DNA from: Teichococcus vastitatis
Lineage (GTDB): Bacteria; Pseudomonadota; Alphaproteobacteria; Acetobacterales; Acetobacteraceae
Assembly (NCBI RefSeq): GCF_003604215.1
Contig: NZ_QXGS01000023.1
Span: 1 to 46,605, forward strand
Direction: 5' to 3'
DNA length: 46,605 nucleotides
Every line of letters starts with the position of its first letter. The first letter of the stretch is position 1. Shown one piece after another: positions 40,648 to 46,605 of the stretch. A program made the position numbers and the translations under genes. The notes below the pieces were generated by a model, which had not been told where the DNA came from, did not search any database, and worked only from the letters and a program-made list of their open reading frames with translations.

Positions 40648-41655
40648 GTGCCCCGCCCTGCCCTGGTTTCCGACACAACGATCCTCGAGGCGGGCCAGCG
40701 CCTGCTGGCCAAGGGCCGGGCGGTGAATGGCTGGGCGCTGCGGAAAGCCATCGGCGCCGGGCAGCCCGAGCGGCTGGCAGCCATCTGGCAGGCGGCCCAG
40801 GTGGAGGCGGCGCCCGCGGCCGACGCCGCTCCGGCCTCGCCGCTGCCGCCCTCGCTCGAGCAGCAGCGCGACAGCATGCGGCAGCAGGCGCTCGAGCTGG
40901 TGGATCGCCTGCCGGTGCTGGCCTGGCGCGCCGCCGAGGAACTGGCCCTGCAACGCACCCGCGAGGAGCGCGAGCGTGCCCGGCGGCAGCGGGAAGAGGT
41001 CGAGGCGCTCGAGGCCACCGCCCGCGAGGTGCTGGCCGAGGCCGATGCCCGCGTCGCGGCCGCCGAGCAGCGGGCCGAGGAACTGGCGGCGGCGCTGGCC
41101 GAAGCCCGCACCACCATTGCCCGACTGGGCGAGCGGCAGCAGAACCTTGAGACCGCGGCCCGGCAGGCGGCCGAGCGTGCGGCGGCGACCGAGGCCGGGC
41201 TGCGGAGCCAGGTGTCCGTTGCGGAGCAGGCGGCGGCGCGGGCGCGGCAGGATGCCGCCGCGGCCAGCGCCACGGCCGAGGCCGCGATGGCCGAGGCCGG
41301 GCGGGCCCGGGGGGAACTGGCCAGCACCCGGCAGGAGCTCCAGCAGCTGCACGGCGCGTGCGAGGCGGCACGAACGGCGGCGGCCGGACTGACCACGCGG
41401 CTGACCCTGGCCGACGCCCGCGCCGAGGCGATGGCCATGGAGGTCGAGCGGGAGCGGAAAAGCCGCGAGGCCGCGGAAGCCCGCCTCGCCCAGATCACCG
41501 AGGCCTGGGCCGCCGCCACGGATCGCGCCGCCCGCGCCGAGGCTACCCTGGCGGTCATTGCAGCGCGGGCCGGGGAAATGGCCGTCGACGCCGCGCCCGG
41601 CGCCGAGGCCTGGCCTGGTCCCTCAACCGTCCCGCAGGAGACGTCCAATGCCTGA
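40648..41655 (+). CDS. kfrA: KfrA-like plasmid protein
   Basis: 335 residues. The N-terminal 60 form the KfrA DNA-binding domain (VSDTTILEAGQRLLAKGRAVNGWALRKAIGAGQPERLAAIWQAAQ). Residues about 90-325 are a nearly uninterrupted Ala/Glu/Arg coiled coil. KfrA proteins bind their own promoter and form filaments linked to plasmid partition. The GTG at 40648 follows TGTGGAGAAACACC and is preferred to the ATG at 40600. It diverges from the nuclease-protease operon with a 217-base gap. Confidence 0.85.
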   Translation: MPRPALVSDTTILEAGQRLLAKGRAVNGWALRKAIGAGQPERLAAIWQAAQVEAAPAADAAPASPLPPSLEQQRDSMRQQALELVDRLPVLAWRAAEELALQRTREERERARRQREEVEALEATAREVLAEADARVAAAEQRAEELAAALAEARTTIARLGERQQNLETAARQAAERAAATEAGLRSQVSVAEQAAARARQDAAAASATAEAAMAEAGRARGELASTRQELQQLHGACEAARTAAAGLTTRLTLADARAEAMAMEVERERKSREAAEARLAQITEAWAAATDRAARAEATLAVIAARAGEMAVDAAPGAEAWPGPSTVPQETSNA

Positions 41656-41866
41656 CACCTCGATCGCGGCCCGGGTCGCGCGGATCCAGGCCATCGCCGA
41701 CATCTACGCCTCCGTCTCCGGCACCGATCGGCAGGACATCGCGACCGACCTGCTGACCGATGTGCTGCACTGGTGCGCCCGGCACAACATCGATGCCGAG
41801 CAGGTCCTGGCGCGGGCCAGGATGCACGTCGCCGCCGAACTCGACGAGGCCGCGCGGCGGCACTGA
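41648..41866 (+). CDS. Small protein coupled to kfrA
   Basis: 72 residues, helical: ARIQAIADIYASVSGTDRQDIATDLLTDVLHWCARHNIDAEQVLARARMHVAAEL. It starts inside the last codons of kfrA in another frame, so it is co-translated. Acidic and soluble; family not recognised. It may partner KfrA. Confidence 0.6.
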   Translation: MPDTSIAARVARIQAIADIYASVSGTDRQDIATDLLTDVLHWCARHNIDAEQVLARARMHVAAELDEAARRH

Positions 41867-42829
41867 GTGCGGGCCGCCGCTCCGGACATCGCCGCCCGCC
41901 ATGGTGCCGGTCCGGATGGTGGGTCGTGCCCAATGGTCTGAGTCGCCATCGGCCTGCCTGCCAGGTCGCCAATCTGCACCTTCCTGGACCGCACCGGACC
42001 GCACGTAGGCTGCGCTGAAATTCCTGAACGGATTCTGCCATTCCGCCCTGCCCGCCCGATCATGCAGCAGCGGCCGGAATCACCGGCTGGCCTGGTCCAG
42101 GATCTTGGCCGCCACGCCCTTCCCGATGTCGTCCCCCCGTGACTCCCGTGTCGAGAATCACTTTTCCGGAGCCGGGGTAACAGCATTCCGGGCGTCCACT
42201 TTTTCCGGGTAACACCGGATCGGAAACGCGGTCCACGAACTTGGCACCGTACGGGCACCGCAGAATGCCGGTAAAAAGCACGGCCCCGCACCGTAGGGCG
42301 ACGGTCTGGCGGGCAGAACTATACCAGTCGTCAGGAGCCGACGCTCCCGTGTCAGTGGCGACACGCGGCCGCACACTTGCCACCCGAGAGAACGTGAGGG
42401 GCAGGAGCGGCAAGGTCGATGTGTCGCCCACACTCAACATCGATGTCTTAGCAGCGACAGCGGATGCGGCATCCCGCTACCGGTAAACCACCCCTGCCGG
42501 AGCAAGTGAGCTGCGGACGCTGAGATGGATATCCTCACTGCGATGCTTCACTCTTGGAAGCATCTTATGAGGGCCGCGTAACACCGATCCAATGCCGGGT
42601 AACAGATTTTCGGCACCGTGCAACAGCTTTGTCGAACGGCATATTCGGGAGCGCTTTGGAGCTGAGCAGCGTCCAGCGTGTGCACAGATGTTCAGGTGGC
42701 GTAGGACTGATTGCGTGTAAAAAGGTTGACCAGGGAAGGCTTCATAACATCAAGCTAACCACAGGAACCTGAAGCACTGAATTGGAAAAGCAACGATTTG
42801 GCACCTCCGGAAACCCTGGTTTTCGATGC
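41867..42829. other. Gene-poor stretch with scattered repeats
   Basis: Almost 1 kb without a convincing gene. The motif CCGGGTAACA or close forms occurs near 42174, 42205, 42577 and 42593, twice preceded by CACTTTTCCGG or CACTTTTTCCGG, a pattern like the internal repeats of IS21-type ends. A minus frame at 42060-42130 reads DVGKGVAAKILDQASR, which may be the tail of a lost gene. Confidence 0.35.
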
Positions 42830-43122
42830 CTTGAGAGTAGATTAGTGCAGGCAGGACGGACCTGCGGCTGGATCGTCGAGGTCGCGCTGCTGGAGGGACG
42901 GTCAGCATCGAACTGACTTTGATGAGGTATTCACAGCGCTCATCCGACAATCCGTGCATCGCCTGCAACAGCAGGATCCTGAACATCAGCACGTGATTGA
43001 AAGCTGAGCGGCCACCGTTTGTGCTGTCCAAGCGAAGTACCCCCCTGCTCCAGTTCAGTCCGGAACTGCGCAAAGTCGACTAGCCCGGCGATCTGTTCGA
43101 GGTCACCCTCCTTGGCCAACAA
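42830..43122 (-). pseudogene. IS5-family transposase fragment
   Basis: The minus strand begins LAKEGDLEQIAGLVDFAQFRTELEQG and continues in a shifted frame with NGGRSAFNHVLMFRILLLQAMHGLSDERCEYLIK, the N-terminal region of another IS5 transposase. The catalytic part is missing. It abuts the next IS, which may have removed it. Confidence 0.7.
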
Positions 43123-43154
43123 GTCTCACAATCGTTCCACCACGTCTAAGTGCC

Positions 43155-44047
43155 CGTTTGAGAATGGTCATGGATTGGCAATGCGCCTGATCAGGAGCGC
43201 GCCCATGCTGACGTGGATCATGGCTTCAGAAACATCGCAGCGGCGTTCATAGTTGCGGACCAGACGGCGCCAGCGGGTCATCCAGCCGAAGGTTCTCTCC
43301 ACCACCCAACGGCGGGACAGGACCTGAAATCCTTGCTGGCCTGCCAGCTTGCGCACGACCTCGATGACGAAGTCACGGTAGGCAGCGACGCTCATCAGCT
43401 TGCCGCGGTTATAGACGCCATCCGCAAAGAGGTGCTTCAGCCAGGGCCAACGCTTGCGGATGACCCTGATGATCTGCTCGGCTCCGGCTGCGTCCTGCAC
43501 GTCGGCCGCTGTCAAGTTGACCATCAGCAGGCGGCCATCGGTATCCACTCCGATGTGGCGCTTGCGACCCTTGAGACGCTTGGCGGCATCATAGCCCCCA
43601 CCGCCTGCCGCATGAGGCGACTTCACCGTCTGGCTGTCCAGAACTCCGGCAGTGGGGCTGACCTTGCGCCCGACCCGTTCGCGATCGAGCATCAGAGCAA
43701 TGTTGTGCAGGGTGACAAACAGGAAGCGCTGCATGAGTCGCCTGAACCACCAGTCGATCGTCTGCCATGGCCCGAAATGGACCGGCAGCATGCGCCATCT
43801 GCATCCTGCCCGTGCCAGGTAGCGGATTGCATTCAGCACCTCCCGCAGATCGAGGTCGGGTCACCTGCCACGGGCACTGGCGGACGGCAGCAGTGGCTGA
43901 ACGATCTGCCATTCCTCATCGGTCAGATCTGTCGGGTAGCGGCGCCGCTCGGACACTGCCTGCCGTGCGCGATGTTCCTTGGTCCACATCCAGACCATCT
44001 GGGCACGCGGCGTCCCCTGAACACCTTGCCATCAGCATTCTCAAACG
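43155..44047 (-). mobile_element. IS5-family element, complete ends
   Basis: 893 bases bounded by 19-base imperfect inverted repeats with two mismatches: CGTTTGAGAATGGTCATGG at 43155 and CGTTTGAGAATGCTGATGG read inward from 44047. It carries one transposase reading frame on the minus strand. No clear target duplication is seen. Confidence 0.8.
43168..43998 (-). pseudogene. IS5-family transposase interrupted by a stop codon
   Basis: The frame starts with ATG at 43998 (MVWMWTKEHRARQAV, RRRYPTDLTDEEWQIVQPLLPSASARGR), meets an in-frame TGA at 43863-43861, then continues with DLREVLNAIRYLARAGCRWRMLP and the full catalytic region: GVLDSQTVKSP, GVDTDGRLL, FADGVYNRG, RWVVERTFGWMTRWRRL. DDE residues and the C-terminal Y-(2)-R-(3)-E-like box are intact. 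A GTG at 43839 could start a shortened protein. Readthrough is possible but decay is likelier. Confidence 0.8.
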
Positions 44048-44263
44048 TGGGGTAATCGGGTAGTGAGCGAGGAATTTCTGACGATGCCTAAATGTTAGCG
44101 ATTTTTGCCAAGCCAGAGCTTCGATGAGTTACGTGCATTTGCAGGTCAGTACCCCGCATAGTGGTAACGTATATTTGATAAACAACCCATAGTTGCTTGT
44201 TTCTTGCTGTTCTCAATCTGCCTACCGTTGTTCTGCAACACAGCGGAGGGACACACCACCATC

Positions 44264-44773
44264 ATGGCAAGCTCTGTGTGGTCAGATCGTCCGGAAAATA
44301 CCCGCGTCGCAGTTGAGGGCCATCAGCTTGAAATGGGCGATGCGCTGAAAGCGAACGCCGCAGCCCGTGTCAGGACCATGGCGGCTAAATACTTCGGGCG
44401 TGCGGCAGATGCGACAGTGATCTTCTCCCGGCATGCTAAAGGATGGGGCTTTTGCTGCAACATCCGATTCCGCGTCGCAGGAGCAATCGATTTCGATGGT
44501 CGAGCCATGCACAGGGATGCACACGCTGCATTGACCATGGCCCTGGAGCATGTGGCAAAACAACTTCGCCGCCGTAAGCGAGCCATTCGTGAGGACAAGC
44601 CTGTCAACCTGATCAAGGACAACCTCTTCCGACAGCACAGTGAACCTGTCGTCGAGCACGATGAAGTCCTCGGTCTTTTGAATGACAGCATGGAAGATGA
44701 CGAGATGTTCGTCACCGCCTTGTCGGCAAAGAGCCCAGCATACCGCTCTGACCTGCCACTTGCAGCTGAGTAG
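44264..44773 (+). CDS. hpf: Ribosome hibernation promoting factor (S30AE/HPF)
   Basis: 169 residues. Residues about 12-110 are the S30AE fold: VAVEGHQLEMGDALKANAAARVRTMAAKYFGRAADATVIFSRHAKGWGFCCNIRF, then RDAHAALTMALEHVAKQLRRRKRAIRE. It binds the 30S decoding centre and silences ribosomes in stress or stationary phase. The C-terminal 60 residues do not match the dimerisation domain of long HPF, so it is a short form with an unusual acidic tail. ATG at 44264; GGAGGG lies 14 bases upstream, somewhat far. It sits alone between IS elements. Confidence 0.85.
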   Translation: MASSVWSDRPENTRVAVEGHQLEMGDALKANAAARVRTMAAKYFGRAADATVIFSRHAKGWGFCCNIRFRVAGAIDFDGRAMHRDAHAALTMALEHVAKQLRRRKRAIREDKPVNLIKDNLFRQHSEPVVEHDEVLGLLNDSMEDDEMFVTALSAKSPAYRSDLPLAAE

Positions 44774-44818
44774 AAGACCAATAATTTGCTTAGTTGCCCT
44801 TGGAGCGTCCTCCCTAAC

Positions 44819-44842
44819 GAGAGACGGCTTAAACCGCCTCTC
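44819..44842 (+). terminator. Hairpin after hpf
   Basis: GAGAGACGG pairs with CCGCCTCTC around CTTAAA with one mismatch, 46 bases past the stop; no T run. Confidence 0.45.
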
Positions 44843-44855
44843 AGCAGCCCTCCCT

Positions 44856-45543
44856 TCAGAATGGATCCTCGGCCGCCTCCCTTTCGAGCGCCGCCCGCGC
44901 CGCGCGGATGCGGGCCAGGCGCTTCGCCTTGTCGGCGAGCCAATCCGGCGGTTAGTCGCCGCGCCGTTCGGACCCGTTCTGGCTATCCTCCATCGCATCG
45001 GACTGCTCGGCTCCTGCGAACCATCCGGCGACCTCGGCCGCGAGTTTGGCCTCTGCCTGCCGGAGGCGCCCATAACTCATGGCCTTGTGTCGTGACGCGT
45101 TGGCTTTGACCTTCGTGCCGTCGATCGCCACGTGCCCGAACTGAATCAGTCCCACTGCCCGGCACAGCCGCAGCAGCTGTACGAATAGGTCCCCAGCACG
45201 GTGAGGTGGCGCCTGCGGAGTCGCTGATCATGCGGAAGTCCGGCCGGTTCAGCTCGGTGACCGCCATGAAGTCCATCCGTTCCTCGCAGGCCCGGGCCAG
45301 ACGGCGCGAGGAGTAGACGCCCTGGCTGTAGCCGTAGAGCAGCACGGCCACCATCATCGCTGGATGGTAAGGCGGATAGGCCCCGGACCTCGTCCTAGCG
45401 GACGGGATCTCCGTCAGGTCCAACGTCTCACACATGAAGTCGCGGACGAAATGGGCCGGATGGCCCGGCGGCACAAACTCGTGCAGCGACGGCGGCAGCA
45501 GCCACGCCTGATCGACGTCCCAGGGTCGGAAGGTCTTGCTCAT
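44856..45543 (-). pseudogene. IS1182-type transposase remnant
   Basis: Frame one starts MSKTFRPWDVDQAWLLPPSLHEFVPPGHPAHFVRDF and runs through YPPYHPAMMVAVLLYGYSQGVYSSRRLARACEERMDFMAV, typical of IS1182. A frameshift near 45210 leads to a second frame with VAIDGTKVKANASRHKAMSYGRLRQAEAKLAAEVAGWF; an in-frame TAA near 44955 follows, then PPDWLADKAKRLARIRAARAALE and a stop at 44856. The C-terminal catalytic half is missing. The likely IS end, GAGGCTGTCCGAGTAATTCC on the minus strand, is at 45580-45599. Confidence 0.8.
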
Positions 45544-45730
45544 CGGCAAGATCGAATCACAACCATTCCCACCTTGCCAGGAATTACTCGGACAGCCTCT
45601 TAGGCTTGCACCTAGACCCTCAGGTTACGCCACCTGCCCGGTCGAAACAGGGTGCGCTCCAGGGGATCAAAAACCGCAAAGAGTATTGTCCCCGTGCTGT
45701 GACGGTAAGGCTGAACAAGCCAAAGGCTGT

Positions 45731-45967
45731 TCAGCTTTCTTGTGCGGCGGCCACAGCGCTGTTCAGAGCAGCATGGAAGCGGGTGGCTAGCATGGCGCGC
45801 AGTGCCAAGTCTTGCACTGGATCTCCGCAGCTAGGCGCACTCTGTAGTATGCGGTCGAGTGACTGACGCAACACGTTAAGTTCCTTAACACAGTACCCAT
45901 CCTGCGCTAACTGGCTCGAGATCGCCTGCTCCAGCGTCTCCTGCGCGGCAGCACTGGCATGGAACAT
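45731..45967 (-). CDS. Small hypothetical protein
   Basis: 78 residues, helical: QETLEQAISSQLAQDGYCVKELNVLRQSLDRILQSAPSCGDPVQDLALRAMLATRFHAALNSAVAAAQE. A strong AAGGAG stands eight bases before the ATG. Two Cys. No family recognised. Confidence 0.55.
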   Translation of the reverse strand: MFHASAAAQETLEQAISSQLAQDGYCVKELNVLRQSLDRILQSAPSCGDPVQDLALRAMLATRFHAALNSAVAAAQES

Positions 45968-46294
45968 GATCCGTCTCCTTGTCTTGTTCTGCCTGTAGGG
46001 CCCCTATAAGAGCCATCAACAACTACAGAGCGATAATCCCATGGAAATTATTTCTATTAAGGCGATTTTCACCCCTGGCCGCCAGCACAAACCAGTTCAG
46101 AAACATGAACAATAATTCATCTTCCAGAGGAAAGCTTTCAAGTTCAGGGACATAAAAAGCTAAAGCTAAAGCTGCTTCAGAAATTAGTTCCGAGTCTTGA
46201 GATTTATCTAAAAAGACTTAGTTCCCCAGCGCTCACAGTTAAGTTACTTCTCGATTTAACAAATCAACTCATTGGTTTGCTGGAGCAAGCACCG
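45968..46294. other. AT-rich intergenic region
   Basis: No gene. AT-rich for this replicon, with a short tandem hexamer (AAAGCT three times) at 46156-46173. It should hold divergent promoters for the two small genes. Confidence 0.4.
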
Positions 46295-46474
46295 ATGTCG
46301 ACCTCGTCCTCTAAAAGCCGCAATACCATCGCTGAGGGTCTGGAGGAGATGCTGGCCTTGCTCGAGCATTTGACTGTCGAGGCTTACCGCACTGAGGAAA
46401 ACTGCGCCGGTATCCTTGAAACCACTACCGCGCTGTTGCGTGCAACGCTGAAGACAGACCAGCGCCGTGAATAA
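46295..46474 (+). CDS. Small helical hypothetical protein
   Basis: 59 residues: MSTSSSKSRNTIAEGLEEML, then ALLEHLTVEAYRTEENCAGILETTTALLRATL. Acidic helices, soluble. GGAG nine bases before the ATG at 46295 supports that start over the upstream TTG. Unrecognised. Confidence 0.5.
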   Translation: MSTSSSKSRNTIAEGLEEMLALLEHLTVEAYRTEENCAGILETTTALLRATLKTDQRRE

Positions 46475-46567
46475 GGTTTTTGGTCTTTAACCTGCTCAAC
46501 TGGTTGTCCGCAGCAATAAGCTGCTTGCTACATCAGAAGCTGGTCAGACAGACGTGCTCTTCGGCTT

Positions 46568-46602
46568 ACTAGCAGCCTGTCGGGTTTGGGTCGGCTGCTA
46601 GT
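46568..46602. repeat. Inverted repeat at the right edge
   Basis: ACTAGCAGCC (46568-46577) and GGCTGCTAGT (46593-46602) are perfect complements around a 15-base spacer containing TGTCGGGTTTGGGTC. This resembles the terminal sequence of some IS elements; the window ends before it can be tested. Confidence 0.35.
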
Positions 46603-46605
46603 GGG

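Noticed and set aside
39258-42041. A 927-codon minus-strand ORF spanning the kfrA region
   Set aside because: It is a GC-rich shadow over kfrA; only the part after 40430 is the real nuclease gene.
42060-42440. Minus-strand ORF of 126 codons
   Set aside because: No recognisable family, weak start and frame changes; treated as non-coding or remnant.

Overview
The window reads as part of a large plasmid or secondary replicon from an alphaproteobacterium, most likely Acetobacteraceae (Roseomonas-like). The flagellar set has the alphaproteobacterial extras FlaF, FlbT and a DUF1217 protein. There is a RepA initiator of the replication-initiator-A type with iterons and a perfect DnaA box, and a KfrA-type plasmid protein. 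IS remnants lie at both ends and between modules. The organism assignment is an inference from gene content; no rRNA or tRNA gene is present.

Layout: 1-420 truncated IS5-type element. 0.5-7.7 kb: trypsin-like protease, FliJ-like protein, an internally duplicated ParB-like protein, a degenerate tyrosine recombinase, a bactofilin, FlgJ/CheL-like and FlgN-like proteins. 7.9-13.0 kb: a GC-richer block with a giant flagellin, flaF, flbT, a FlaG-like gene and a DUF1217 gene. 13.0-20.3 kb: fliI facing away from flgB-flgC-fliE-fliQ-flhA-fliR-flhB-fliL. 21.2-23.8 kb: an MBOAT acyltransferase and an SGNH-like partner. 23.8-27.1 kb, minus strand: cheY-cheZ-fliK-flgD. 27.5-28.6 kb: two unknown genes. 28.8-30.9 kb: minC-minD-minE plus a small HTH gene. 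31.0-32.5 kb: repA and the replication origin. 32.7-36.5 kb: small unknown genes and a decayed IS. 37.0-41.9 kb: a very GC-rich block with a soluble FtsH-like AAA+ protease, a 64-residue partner, a GIY-YIG nuclease (apparently frameshifted), and divergent kfrA with a small partner. 42.1-45.6 kb: an IS graveyard enclosing an hpf-type ribosome hibernation gene. The last kilobase has two small unknown genes.

How it works together: the flagellar genes supply the export gate (FlhA, FlhB, FliQ, FliR), its ATPase (FliI), proximal rod (FlgB, FlgC, FliE), hook-building factors (FlgD, FliK), filament with its post-transcriptional regulators (FlaF, FlbT), and the CheY/CheZ switch-control pair. The MS ring, C ring, FliP, hook, hook-filament junction and stator genes are not here and must lie elsewhere. 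Several of these transcription units, the min operon and two unknown genes share an upstream decamer, TGCGAAAAAC, which I propose as the regulatory element tying motility, cell-division placement and some uncharacterised genes into one regulon. This motif, the Min operon beside a flagellar cluster and plasmid origin, and the repeated modules in flagellin and the DUF1217 protein are the most novel observations.
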